A program made the translations under genes and the position numbers. DNA of 64,000 nucleotides from Nageia nagi (Eukaryota; Pinophyta): contig JBITNC010000002.1 of the NCBI GenBank assembly GCA_050084985.1, positions 14,756,001 to 14,820,000 on the forward strand, given 5' to 3'. Positions 45,400-57,788 of the stretch are shown here, piece after piece (the stretch's first letter is position 1; each line of letters starts with the position of its first letter). The notes under the pieces are model-generated. The model made no database searches, was not told the origin of the DNA, and saw nothing but the letters and a program-made list of their open reading frames with translations.

Positions 45400-45860
45400 C
45401 ATATTGCATTTTCATATGGTGCATATGAATAATTTATATAGTATAATTGTATTATTTTAGATCATATGGTGTACTTAGATAATTTTATATCATATGATGT
45501 ACTTAGATCATTTTATATCATATGGTATAGTTGCATCATTTCATACCTATGGTGTACTAGATCAAAGGTGAATAACTAGTCCAAAAGTAATAAGTTAGCA
45601 TCCTTATTGTACCCATAAAATTGTATCTGCATCATGTATCTTTTAGATTTCATATCATATGTAGTTAGATGCATATTCCACATTTCATATCATATGTAAT
45701 TACATCATTTTCATGTCATATGGTGTATTCAAATCATTTCATATCATATGGTACAGTTGCCTCATTTTAGACTATGTGGTGTACTTAGATTATTTCATAT
45801 TATATGTTGGTGTATATTTTATATCATATGGTATAATTGCATTGTTTCATTTCATTTCAT
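45400..45860. repeat. Degenerate minisatellite, ATCATATGGTGTACTTAGATC unit
   Basis: Roughly ten loosely spaced copies of a 28-34 bp unit with a palindromic CATATG. A separate duplication (AGTCCAAAAGT...TTGGCATCCTTATTGTACC) lies at 45310 and 45575. Confidence 0.7.
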
Positions 45861-46489
45861 ATGTATATAAGGTTTTATCAAGGCAATCATAATTGAGGTA
45901 TATTTGTTATACATTATTTACTTTTATTTGAACCTAATCAAGAGTTTGATGTGTTTATTAACATTTTTATAATTTCATAATGATTTGTAATTATTTGATA
46001 ATGATATTGGTGTCCACAAAAGTTTGTTATTGATGTTAATGATTTTTTTTTCAAATGTGCTATGTATTGGAAATTTTCATATGAAGAATGATTGGTAAAA
46101 TCCATTGGTCCATCCTTCAGGAGCCCATGGCCAAAAATATAATTGAGCTCACTATGATAGAGCTTAGGTTCCTTAGGTAATCAAGGACAATGTAGCCTTG
46201 AAATATTCTTCCATTTAGAAAAATGCTTCCAAACTATGCCCTTTTTTTAAAATGTAATTATCAAGTGATAATTAAAAATTGATCCCTTAAAATATAATAT
46301 AACAATTCAAAATTTCCTCTTTAGGACCTCATGCAAAAGCTTAGGGTACCATATACTGATAATTATTACTCGTTGCCATAAGGGACTGACTTTTGGTGGC
46401 AATCTCATAGGCAATGGTCAAATAGCCATTGGTAAAGGCATTAGGGGATGGTTTATAAATACCTCAAAGGCCTTTTTTTGGTATAATGA

Positions 46490-47290
46490 TAGGATTTTAG
46501 GGTGGGTTATATTTTTATATTTGATGATCATAATTTTGGTTTTATCTACATTAATATAGATAAATTATAAAATATTTGAAGGATATTTAATTGTTTAACA
46601 AGATCATCATGATGTCTAACTAATAAAATAATATCATAGATACATAAAGGAGAACAACAATAATGAGGTTATGAAGGTTGGTGCCCATGTATCGAACTTC
46701 TTCAAAAAAGAATTCTAATTGGTATATTTAAATACCAAATAGAGTAGGGAAAAACTTCAATGTTGCCACCAATTTCCTCATACCATCCTTGATTAGATTT
46801 GAGTTTAGAAATAACTTATTCATAAATTCTATAAATAATTAATCTTAGTTTAGGATGTAAATCTAAATTAGCCATATATTTTAGCTGTTTATCCCCTAGT
46901 ATCAAATGATTTTGTTTTTAAATCAACCAAACAAATAAATCATATTTATCATTTCAATAGTTTTTAGTAATAATTTGAAAAGTGAAAATGTGATCAATTA
47001 TTGAATATTTTCTTCTAAAATTAGTTTATCCTTTAGTTGTTAAATTATTATCATCAAGCCAACTACTAATTTTATTTTCTATAATACTACTATAAAGTTC
47101 AATAAATAAAGTACTTATCATAATAATTCTATAATTTGATAAGTTAGTGTATTCTTTCAAAATTACACTTTGGGAATAGGGTAATATTTTAGTATTCTTT
47201 ATTCTTTCATTCATTTCAATAAATCTTTCCTAATTCCCACTTCTTTTTTCCCTTTTCATATTTGTAAATAAGGATAAGGAGAATTTTCTT
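46490..47290 (-). pseudogene. LINE-type reverse transcriptase fragment
   Basis: On the - strand the open piece 47026-47214 reads NLSNYRIIMISTLFIELYSS and ENKISSWLDDNNLTTKG, the conserved NYRxI-xxxxKLxxxxxxxRI block of non-LTR RT. Downstream broken frames give FRRKYSIIDHIFTFQI and then YDIILLVRHHDDLVKQLNIL, with one Asp of the (A)DD catalytic motif changed, followed by DKTK-like text. No ORF1, endonuclease or poly(A) tail is attached. LINE proteins copy their own RNA at nicked DNA. Confidence 0.8.
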
Positions 47291-47564
47291 TATACTTAGT
47301 CTTTTAACAAAATTTTGGTCAAGTCTAAAGAGTTTTGGGTATTATCAATAGTTCGAGTATTATTTATATGTATGTAAGTCTTAGCCATTATTATTTTAGT
47401 GTCTAACCACTATTTGGAAGGTGTTGTATTAAGTCTTGAGAATTAATCTTAGTCAAGTTGAGTATTTTTTTAGTAACTATACATAAAGGGAGAGTCATAG
47501 GTTATAGAAATTCTATCAAAGTCATTTTCGAGAGTTAATGTACCATGTATGGGTAGTATCATAA

Positions 47565-48068
47565 TGAAGGATTTGCAATATAACAAAAGCAATCCTAAAC
47601 TACCAAGATCTCATGAAAGCACACAATTCACATCTAAATAACTCTAATAAGACAATCTCATAAAGATACCTCAAGATGTAAGTGCTTCCTCCAACTAGGA
47701 GTACATCCACTAATTAGATCTCACTTCATTCACAAATATGAATTCTTATAATCCTTCTAATCTCATCTTCTAAACACTATCCTATAGCATAACTTTACTT
47801 CACAAAATTGGTATATAATCACAAAGAGGGAGCCTTCTATTTATAGGCAAAAATCCCTCTTTGGATCACCCTTTTACCCAATGTACAAAGGCATGACATG
47901 CAACACCCTTTTACCCAAGGGGCATGCTCATGACATGGAGTGTAAGACAAGTTACATTATCATATTCATTTAAATACTTAAGGTTTCTAATGATACCCTT
48001 AAGTATTAGTGAATTTACAAAGATTATTATTATAAAACCTTTACAATAATGCATTATACATTTCAACA
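47565..48068 (-). repeat. Solo LTR of the copia A/B family
   Basis: 504 bp, TGAAGGATTTGC to CATTTCAACA on the + strand, with a conserved TATA block. No internal region is on either side. Flanks are CATAA (47560-47564) and CGTAA (48069-48073), a target duplication differing by one CpG-to-CpA change. It formed by recombination between two LTRs. Confidence 0.9.
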
Positions 48069-48239
48069 CGTAACATGTAAGAAAAGTAAGTGTCTAAGTA
48101 AAATTCATGAGTTACAAAAGTATAGGTGTTCTAGGAATTATTATAAATAAGAGTCCTAGTTTAGTCCAAGTCACCAGTGGATGATGTTGTAAAGCTCATT
48201 GATTTTTTGAGGAAAATCTTGATCGTACACCCAAAACCT

Positions 48240-48600
48240 ACAAGAAGTATTTTAAGAAGATCATCATTAGAGCCCATTAATTTTGAGTGATGATGTCATC
48301 CTTTTGGTTTGAAATCAGTGGGTCCTAAGACAATCAGTGATGGGTAGTATCACATTTAATAGGAGATGTTTCAAGAAGATCATCATTAGAGCTTGCTAAT
48401 TTTGAGTGATGACATCATCCTTTTGGATCGAAATTAGCAGGTCATATGATAATTAGCAGTGGGAAGTATCATGTTCAATGGGAGATATTTTAAAAAGATA
48501 ACTAAGTAGAGCCCAACGATGTTAAATGATGATGTCACACTGTTTGGCTAAAATCGATGGGTATTAAGTGAGCCTCTATCATCATTAGAGCCTGACAAAG
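48240..48600. repeat. Tandem repeat, about 117-bp unit, three copies
   Basis: Each unit runs AAGATCATCATTAGAGCCCA, a TGATGATGTCATCCTTTTGG block and a GGGTAGTATCA block. The last copy is the most diverged. A GGGTAGTATCATAATG end also lies left of the solo LTR at 47551, so the LTR may have landed in an older copy. Confidence 0.8.
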
Positions 48601-49287
48601 AGAAATAGAAGCTACCAAATAGGAGGAAGAATAATGGGTGGGAAAGAACATTTGATTCCACTTGATCATGAGTATTTGACCCCTAGGGCTCTATCAATGT
48701 GTCGACCATGACTCATTTCCACATCAAAGTAGTAGTTCTTCCTAGGATTTCAATGTTACACTATTCATTACCCTCATTATTCCATGTAACTAGGAACTAC
48801 AATGCTTATCATTAATGGTTGTAGAGAGTTAGGTTGCTACCGATAGAATATAGTGCTAAATTGTACCAATCAAGCTAATAGATAGTGCATCTTCAATTAG
48901 CTACAGTCCTAGGAGATTGCAATCAATGATAATTCAGAAGGATTATGGCTTAAATCGTACAACTTAGAGACATCAAGTTCCCAAACCTTGGCATTGATTG
49001 TACTTATTCATTGTATAATCTAATATAGTTGTAGTTATAATTGTACATTTGCATATGATATTTTATTTTTGTTCTTAGTTAATAGAGTAGTTAAGTGCAT
49101 TAATGGTGGACAACCATCTAATTATAGATGTAAATATATAAATAGTGGATTGTTGTAAGTTCGAATGATTGGATATTTTAACAAATTTGCCCAAGTATGT
49201 AAGATGCTTTAATATGTGATAATGCTTTACCCTCTACAATATGTGGTTTTTTATTACACTTTGTGAATGTTATGTATGGAATGCTAT
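48601..49287. other. Unassigned DNA
   Basis: No ORF or repeat was recognised. Confidence 0.45.
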
Positions 49288-49569
49288 CTTAAGTTGTGGT
49301 TGTGTATTGTGACTGCGAGATCCCAAGGAAAAGATAGTTTACTATTATTAATCTTGGCTATGGATTGCTACCTGTGCTACAATGCCTGGGCTATGTAGTG
49401 TTAATTTGCTTTGTTAGTTTCACATGTTTATCTCTTTCTTGTTAGTCTTAGCCTTTTTATCTCTTTGTAGTTACTTTTAACCTTAATCATATATAAGAAC
49501 TGGCCTATAACCCAGATATTGAGAAGAAAACCAACATGAGCACATTCCCCACCACCTTCTACTCTTTCA

Positions 49570-49960
49570 AAGATCCTACTATTGCTAAAAATGGAGAACA
49601 CAACTAGACCAAATGCTTGAGGTTACATTATACCGATTAATGGTTAGATTTATCTCTAGTTTTGTAAATAGGAATGATTGAGCTAACATTCCATTTCTTA
49701 AGAAATCCTTCTTTAAGAGAAGTGTTGAAAAGGGTTTGGATATGGGGAGCAAGGATAGAGCTACCAATCTTTAAAAATTCTACTTGATATCATTTTATGT
49801 CTTTAGCATTCCCATTTGATAATATTTTAGTTCCCTCCTTAATATCATCTCAAGAGAAAATATTCTTTTAATTGAAAGGAGATTCTAACTCTTGAAAAGA
49901 TTCTAGTAAATTCAAAAGGAAGCTATAGAATTTTTTTAGGTAGTAATTCCAAATGTTTAA
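49570..49960 (-). pseudogene. LINE RT N-terminal fragment, copy 1
   Basis: The - strand reads DDIKEGTKILSNGNAKDIK, stop, YQVEFLKIGSSILAPHIQTLF and NTSLKEGFLKKWNVSSIIPI, the block just upstream of NYRxI in non-LTR RTs. Stops and a frameshift near 49700 inactivate it. The same family as 46490-47290 but from a separate copy, since both contain the region at the NYR block. Confidence 0.78.
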
Positions 49961-50264
49961 GTCAATTTGTGATTGTAATTCTTAAGTTATGGCTATGTAT
50001 TGTGATTACGAGACCCCAAGGGAAAGATAGTTTACTATTCTTAATCTTGGCTATGGATTGCTACCTATGCTACAATGCCTGGGCTATGTAGTGTTAATTT
50101 GCTTTGTTAGTTTCACGTGCTTATCTCTTTCTTGTTACTCTTAGCTTTTTTATCTCTTTCTAATTACTTTAAACCTTAATCATAGATAGGAATTGGCCTA
50201 TAACCCAGATATTGAGCAAAAAACCAACATGAGCACATTCCCCATCACCTTTTGCTCTTTCAAG

Positions 50265-50655
50265 GATCCTACTGTTACAAGAAATGGTAAACATGACCAA
50301 ACCAAATGCTTAAGGTTACATTATACTGATCAACAGTTAGATTTATCTCTAGTTTTGTAAATAGGAATGATTGAGCTAACATTCCATTTCTTAAGAAATC
50401 CTTCTTTAAGAGAAGTGTTGAAAAGGGTTTGGATATGGGGAGCAAGGATAGAGCTACCAATCTTCAAAAATTCTGCTTGATATCATTTTAAGTATTTAGC
50501 ATTCCCATTTGATAATCTTTTAGTTCCCTTCTTAATATCATTTCAAGAGAAAATATTCTTTTGATTGAAAGGAGATTCTAACTCTTGAAAAGATTCTAGT
50601 AAATTCAAAAGGTAGATATAGAATTTTTTGAGGTAGTAATTCCAATTGTTTAAGT
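50265..50655 (-). pseudogene. LINE RT N-terminal fragment, copy 2
   Basis: The duplicate of 49570-49960 within the 693-bp repeat, with the same frameshift position and its own point differences. Confidence 0.78.
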
Positions 50656-50668
50656 TAATTTGAGATTC

Positions 50669-53455
50669 AAACATTATTTTTTTAGGTTGAATTATTTTTC
50701 AAAACTATTTTTGGACTATGTTTACACATATCTAGAAGATTTTCTTATTATTGATAATTTAAAAATAATTGTTTCTTATATTTTTACTAAAATTTATATT
50801 CTTTTTATTTTTGTTGTTTATCTATCTCTTTTAGAACAATTTTAATATTTTTCTAGCAATTTTGTATTTCATGTCATACCACCTATTTATTTGTATATTG
50901 TTATATGTGGTAGATATTTGATGAGAATGTTGATGGAAGTATATAATTTTGATGTGAAACTATTATACAAATAAGTGATTGAAGATAGTGTTTTATAGGA
51001 TGAATTAAAAAAAAAAAAATTGAAGATCATTTTGGAAGGCATCATTCTCATTATGATTGAAGAGCCTCTATAGCTTTAATATTGTTACATTTAGAATTAT
51101 TTGCATGTAAAAATCTATTTAAAGTATGAAAAAGATAGGTCAATTTTTTATTATGTAATACTTTATTTCTTAATAAACTATGTTATGATAAAAATTCACA
51201 AATTTATATCCTATCTAAAAGTACATATCAAAGTTTAATTAATACAAAAATAATTTTATTTTTAACTATAACAAATATCAAAATTTTATCAATATAATTA
51301 ATACCATAATTAAATATAAAATTTTTAAATCCTTTTAATTAATATACTATGCTTAAAAACCATACACTTCATAAACATCTAAAGAATCAATTGAACCTAT
51401 TCCAAAGATAGAATAATTAAAGGCTACCTTTGATATATATTTACTTAATTTTTTATTAATTCAAATAAAAAATTATTACACTCCACACTTAAAAGCTTGA
51501 GATTACTTAATTTATTCCAAAGATACAACAATTAAAAAGTTTAAAATTACTTAACATATTCAAAAGATATAATAATTAAACACTATATTGAACTTAAATG
51601 TTAAAAATATATCAACTTTATATTATTTTATCTTGCATAAAAAATAGATTTTTATCCTTGTAAATTAATCTCTTTATTATTTATTCATATCTATGTATCA
51701 AATGAGATTTACATTCCAACTTTTTACAAAACAAGTGTATTTAACTTTCAATTAAATTAAATTACCATTTTAAAATTTAACTAAGATGACTTGCAAACTG
51801 CAAGGCTTTAAATCAAGTAACACACATTATATAGAATTTATAAATTAATTATTTTTATAAATAGAAACATCACAAGGTAAAAAGAAAGTGAAGTATGCAT
51901 TACAAAAATCATATTTATCTATTTCTAAGATAAAGAAGGATAACTTATTTTTTATTCAGAGTTTAGTTTAAGTATATTATAAAATTTCATTTCTTGTGAT
52001 ATTTATATATTTGAGTCCTTATTCTATGGATTTTCTCAAGTTCTACAAGTACCGACAAGTTTCCTTTTGAAAGCAGTATCATACTAACTCATAGATATCG
52101 AATATAATGCAGTTGAGTCGTCCTAGAAATAATAAACCAATATGCTATTATTTTGATAAAGATTAGAAACGATGACCCACAAATTACCTAATATCACTTT
52201 TTGAGTCTAAAAACAAGGTCAAGCTCAATGTCATGCACATGTAAACTCCCTTATGAATTGGACCAACAAGAACTAGAACCTAGAGCCTTCTCAATATTAA
52301 AGCAAGTGGGTTGCTTCTTCTTGCTAAAGTGGATTACTTTTCCAACACATTAGAGAGGATAAAATGTTTGTGCTACTTCAACAAATCCATGTGATTGTTA
52401 TTACTACTAAAATCCTATTGCATTATAAATATTTTCCTTAACAACTAGTTCACTAATTTAACAACAAACTTATTTATTGAAAAATATTTTAGAGAAAACC
52501 CAAAACAACAATGATTCAATATACCATGTATATGATCTCCAAAATAACAACAAAAAGGTTTAAAATATTAATAATGAGTTCAAAAAGTAAAAATAATGAC
52601 ATAGAATAATACAATAAGAAATATGGTATACCATCAATATTGATAAGGATAGATGAATTTTTGATCTTCCTCCTCCTCTTTTTCTTGGGATAAAGAGTAG
52701 AGGACTACTCCAATGAATGATGGATAAGGTCCTTACAAAATGGAGAGGGTGTTACAAAAAATAGATCTCAAATTAAATGAGATGAAATAAAGCTTTCCCA
52801 CCTTGAGCTTCATGCATTCAATGATAATAATAATTCCTTGCTTCTATCGTTAAAAACTTGGAAGTTGTAGGTGAGAACTTAGATTTTTTAAATCTTCCTT
52901 AAATTTTATTACTGACTTGTGAGTAAGCCAAGTGGTGATAGTATCGTGAGTCATGACTCCTACTCCTCTGCTAGACTACTATGATGCTAACTTATTGCTA
53001 GAAAAAAAATCATGCGCATTTTTTAAACCAACCCTTTTAATAAAATTTTAAAAAACATTTCATCCTTTACTTTGGACAATTATTTTAAATTTCATTTTTT
53101 TCAAATGAAAATTATATTTTTATGGCCCTTAACATTGATGGGTAAAATACCTTTTGAAGGGTGTTGAAGGGTTGAAATTTGAGCTTCCGTCACCCCTTGA
53201 TATGGAGCTCCTACTAATTAACTAATTAAGATTGGGATGGAAAATCATATTAAATCACATATACTTATAATTAAATGTACATTATTGGGATTAATAAAAG
53301 AGTTTAAAAATGGAGTGCAATCCCTATTGATGGAGCATATAGAGAGATCAAGGGGAGATTCATTCCCCAAAGGGGAAAGAGATGGAGTGCAACTTTGTGC
53401 ATCTTAGTGACAAATACCATTTGGATTTAATGGTATAAAATCATGTTGGGAAGTG
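50669..53455. other. Long unassigned AT-rich interval
   Basis: About 2.8 kb of very AT-rich DNA with no gene, array or LTR boundary that I can support. Confidence 0.5.
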
Positions 53456-53460
53456 ATCCC

Positions 53461-53918
53461 TGTTGGATTTCTAGCCCATCCAAAGCATGAAAATCATGAA
53501 TTACTAGCTCTTTGTTCCTATTCAATAGGGATAGGTCCTGTAAATGCCAACCAAATGGTGTACTATCCTAGAACAGCCAATCGAAATACCAATTAGCCAA
53601 CCAATCTACAACATACTAATCTGATCTGTACATGGGAAGAATGTGATAATTTGTTAGTTTTTGTTGAATTTTTCTTATGTGTTTGAGTTCTAGCTCAGGG
53701 TAATGGTTTGTTATGGCTGATATAATATGTTTAGATTTGAATGTACAATCCATGTTGATGTTCACATGGACTTTAGCTTATTTCTTAGTGATTTGGGTGT
53801 GGTGTGAGTTTCTTATTTGTAAAACTATTAGATTTTTAATCTAGTTCCAAACTTGGAACTATAAAGCAATGTACTTCACTTTTAATCTTAATTCAATCAT
53901 TGCAAAATCATTCTCTCA
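53461..53918 (+). repeat. 5' LTR of copia D
   Basis: TGTTGGATTTCTAGCCC to ATTCTCTCA. Aligns end to end with 59278-59735. Confidence 0.92.
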
Positions 53919-53934
53919 TTGTGATATCAAATCC
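53919..53934 (+). promoter_or_regulatory. Degenerate primer binding site of copia D
   Basis: TTGTGATATCAAATCC resembles TTGGTATCAGAGCC with several substitutions. Confidence 0.6.
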
Positions 53935-54029
53935 AAGTTTGTTGCTTGGGTTAAATCTTGTAGGTACTCTTCAAATTCTTTGTAATAGACATAGCCAAAA
54001 TTGATTTAGTGAGAGAAGCACTAGTTGAA

Positions 54030-54850
54030 GATGGAAAATGGAAACAACGATAAAAATTTGCCAATCCCAAAGTTCAAAGGGATAATTATGAGTATTGGGC
54101 AATAAGAATGAAGCATTTACTCATAAGAAAAGGAGTTTGGGAGATTATTAAAGAAGGATATATTGAGCCAATTGATTAGTCTCAACTAGCATAAGCCACT
54201 AAGCAAAATATGAGGGATTCTCAAAATAAGAATAGCCAATCTATATTCCTTCTACAAACAACAATAGATAAGAGCTTATTCCAATGGATAGCAAGTTACA
54301 CATCAGCCAAAAATGCTTGGATAACCCTCAAAGATAGTTTTGAAGGAAACATACAAGTGAAGAAAGTAAGATTGCAAACTCTTAGAATTGAGTTTGGAAC
54401 ATTGAGAGTGAAAGAGGATGAAAGAGTTGGAGATTATTATATTAGAGATTAATCTTGTGTGGAAAAAATAAAAATCTTGGAGAAGAGATCTCAAATGAAG
54501 TCATTGTGATAAAAGTGTTGAGAAAACTCTTTCCTAAATGGAATCAAATCGATATCATCCTTGAAGAAATAAGAGATGTCTCCACTGTTGCATTTGATAA
54601 GCTCATTGGTTTCTTAGTCTCACATGAGGAGAGAGTTTCTTCAACTCCAAATATTAGGGGAATGGAAGAAAAAGTTTTTTCATCCAAGGAGGGATGTGAA
54701 GTAAGCACAAGTGAGAAAGGAAGAGGCCAAGGACAAGGAAGAGGAAGATGAATATATCCAAGAGGAAGAGGAATATCCAATGATAAAAGTAATAAACAAT
54801 GTTACTATTGTAATAGATTTGACCACTATAAGAATTAATGTAGAACAAAG
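54030..54850 (+). pseudogene. Copia D gag
   Basis: It starts at 54030 (MENGNNDKNLPIPKFKG). One missing base in the GDNYEYW codons near 54075 shifts the frame. The open part 54210-54452 gives SLFQWIASYTSAKNAWITLK and VRLQTLRIEFGTLRVKEDER, the UBN2 gag core. 54455-54751 follows, ending in a Gly/Arg/Gln-rich tail. The zinc knuckle at about 54797-54841 is CYYCNRFDHYKN, stop, C: CX2CX4HX4C with a stop replacing one residue. Confidence 0.9.
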
Positions 54851-54939
54851 GTAGCCAATGAAGCTAGAGGTAGTGCACACTATGGAGATGAAGAAGGAGA
54901 CTTTCAAACACCTTTCTTATCTTATGTCAAATCTGATCA

Positions 54940-55500
54940 AAGCATAGATACAACATGGATACTTGAGATTGGATGCTTAAATCATATGACTGGTAAGGGA
55001 TAATTAGTTACTTCATTGAATAAATCATACAAATCCAAGATTAGCCTTGGATTCAATAAATCACTTAATGTTGAAGGAATTAGAGCCAAGGAGGTTCCTA
55101 CCAAGGAGGGAATAAAAAAGGTAAATGATGTTTATCATATTTATAATTTGAAGCACAATATGATGAGTGTTGGCCAAATAATGAAGCATAATTACAAGCT
55201 TATGTTTTAATATAACAAATGTGATATCTTTGATAAGAATCATGATCATAGGCATGTAACCACAATACAAATGACAAAAACTAGATTGTTACCTCTAGTG
55301 TTTGGGAAGCAAAGCACCAAATTTTCTAATATAGACATAAATAACAAGCATTGGTTATTGCACTTAAGATTTGGGTACGTGAACTTTCAAAATTTGAAGA
55401 TGATATCTTCCAAAGAGATGGTATATAGAGTGCCCAAAATTGAAGAGCAAAAATATGTGTGTGAAGGATGTCTTTTGCGAAAGCACACAAGATAAAATTT
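54940..55500 (+). pseudogene. Copia D protease and GAG-pre-integrase
   Basis: Near 54955 the text TTWILEIGCLNHMTG replaces the usual W-LDSGC--HMTG, so the protease catalytic Asp and Ser are altered. The pieces at 55016-55210 and 55271-55495 give VYHIYNLKHNMMSVGQIMKH and HWLLHLRFGYVNFQNLKMIS with CEGCLLRKHTR, the zinc-binding pre-integrase module. Confidence 0.85.
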
Positions 55501-55539
55501 TCCAAGAGGCAATGCATCAAGAACCTCATACCCTCTACA

Positions 55540-56290
55540 ATTGGTGCATTCTAACATATGTGGGCCTATTCAAACACAAAATATTATTAAGAACTTATAC
55601 TTCCTCACTTTTATTAATGATTTCTCATGAATGTATTGGGTTTACTTCCTCAAGCACAAAGATGAAGCTCTTGAATATTTTAAAATTTTTAAAAAACTTG
55701 TTGAAAAGCAAAGTGGCTACTATGTAAAATGCTTGAGAATTGATAGAGGAGGAGAATATTGTTCACTTGAATTCTTGCAATATTGTAAAGATTGTGGTGT
55801 GAGAAGGAAACTCACAAATGCCTACACCCCATAACAAAATGGAGTGGCTAAATATGAAAATATGACTATACAAAATTTGGCAAGAAGCATATTACAATCT
55901 AAAAACTTGCCAAACATGTATTGGGTTGAACCAATTAGTTTTCCATCTATATTCTAAATTGGAATCCTACTTCAAGTTTGGAAGGCATAACACCCTATGA
56001 ATCATGGTTTGAAAGAAATCCAAATGTAACACACTTTATTATTTTTGGTTGTCTTGGATATGCACATGTTCCCAAAGAACAAACGAGATATACTGATCCC
56101 AAATATGAAGCATGTATTTGCATAGGCTATTATGAAGATATAAAATGTCATACACTCTTTAATCTAAAAACTTACAAAGTTATTATTTCAAGAGATGTGA
56201 TTTTTGATGAATTGGGAGCATGGTATAATCAAAATATCTACATTGATGGTGATTCCATTGAAGATAGATCTCCAAATGCATAAAGAAAAG
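55540..56290 (+). pseudogene. Copia D integrase
   Basis: YWVYFLKHKDEALEYFKIFK (about 55631) follows a broken INDF(S/L) first-Asp segment. CLRIDRGGEYCSLEFLQYCK carries the second-Asp region in altered form. YTP, stop, QNGVAKYENMT holds the Glu region in altered form. 55978-56283 gives ITPYESWFERNPNVTHFIIF and CICIGYYEDIKCHTLF, the C-terminal part. Stops interrupt. Confidence 0.88.
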
Positions 56291-56567
56291 ATCAACCCAA
56301 CCAAAAAAAGCCACCAAATTTCCCTCAAGAATAGTCCTCCAATGATCAAGCAAGTTCTTCAAGCCCTTCTCCAAGATATCCTTCAACACTAAGTGATAGA
56401 ATAAAATTGGAAGAAGAAAAATAAAGTATAGGTAAATGGAAATGAATACTTGCAAGCCAACCAATAGCCCAATTGTTAAATAAAAATTGACTTAAAATAA
56501 TCACAAGATCTCAAACCAAAGAAATGGAGCAGTTTGTTGATAAGCTCCAAAATATGCAATTGTATGG

Positions 56568-57677
56568 GTAAGTGTAAGAAGTTGAGTCCCACTTTGGAGG
56601 AACTCATGCGACTTAGTTTTTTTAACATGGCATAGAGATCTAGGGGGTTGGGATCCTAGTCCCATCTAGTTCGAGATCCCTGAGCTAGGATTAAGATAGT
56701 GAGGGTCAGGATCTTGCCCCCCGGGATCGTTATCTTGGAATGTTATAAATAGATGAGCGGATCGAGATCCCTCCCTCCCAAGATCCTACCCTCTTGGGAT
56801 CTCGATCCTCAAATTCAAAATTCTTACCCACCCTTTTCACTTGGGATCAGGTTCAATGGACTGAACCTTAGCTTTGGACTTGCAACTTCATGGTCATAAC
56901 AATGGTAATGAAATTTATTGACTTTGTACATATGTTTGATGATGATTTTCAAAGCATTTTTTCATCAAATTTTGTAAGATTATGGATGAGAGAGTGTAGA
57001 TTTCAAATATGCTATTTATTTTATAATTGGATTAGATTTTATATTTTTAATATAATTTCCAATTAAAGAGGGTCCATAAACTTTGAAAAATAGGGTTTCG
57101 TATTTGCTAAATAACTTTTTATCTTTTTATAATTATGAAAAATAAAATATATGTTCATAATTTACATATAATTCTCCACAAGTTTAAAAAAAAATTAATT
57201 AAAAATGATAAGTTTAGGTCCAATTATGCTTGAGGGACACGAGCATTTTTCAAAATGATAATTAGGTCTCATAAAAAATTAATAAAAATAATAATTTTCA
57301 TGAAAAAATTACAAAAAAATCCTCCATAATCTCTAATATCTTAGGCATATTTACCTAAAAGGATTTAACAAAATATTTTAATTTAGGTCCAATTATGCTT
57401 GAGGGACACGATGGGGGTGTGCTTCTAAAGCTATATTTTTTAAAAGTGGTTTTTAAACATGACTATCAAAAAATTATTTCTAGGACCTAGGTATTAGAAT
57501 AAATTACATATTTGAAAAGTAGGCTTCGAGCACTACATTTTCACTAGAGTGACCTTTTTCAAGATTTCAATTCTAAGTACCTCAAATTTTGAGATCAATT
57601 ATGATGAAATGTGAAAATCAAGTAAAATAGTTCCACTTTTTGGCCAAAAGTGGGACTCAACTTCTTGGACTTACTCA
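56568..57677. mobile_element. 1.1-kb element with ~30-bp terminal inverted repeats inside copia D
   Basis: The left end GTAAGTGTAAGAAGTTGAGT plus CCCACTTTGG (56568-56597) is matched by the reverse complement of the right end (57644-57674, GTAAGTCCAAGAAGTTGAGT plus CCCACTTTTGG). TATGG occurs on both sides (56563-56567 and 57678-57682) and is the probable target duplication; removing one copy plus the insert restores a continuous copia linker text. The left third is GC-rich with GATCC/GGGATC words and a TTATAAATAGATG box at about 56744. A 30-bp direct repeat (TTTAGGTCCAATTATGCTTG) lies at 57212 and 57381. No transposase is encoded, so it is non-autonomous. Superfamily not assigned. Confidence 0.75.
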
Positions 57678-57788
57678 TATGGTGATGAGAATGATGTTGA
57701 ACCTAAAGGAGATGTGGTAAATTCTACTTTAATGTAATTCAATTATTTAGAACCTTCAAAGTTTTTAGCAAGCATATTCTAACAATTT

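Larger units (their letters stand above)
49288..50668. repeat. 693-bp tandem duplication carrying LINE sequence
   Basis: Copy 1 starts CTTAAGTTGTGG at 49288 and copy 2 starts CTTAAGTTATGG at 49981. They align throughout with a few percent differences. Both include the LINE RT fragments described next. Confidence 0.92.

Noticed and set aside
54544-54907. Several - strand frames over copia D gag
   Set aside because: Antisense of gag's Gly/Arg-rich tail; no coding support.
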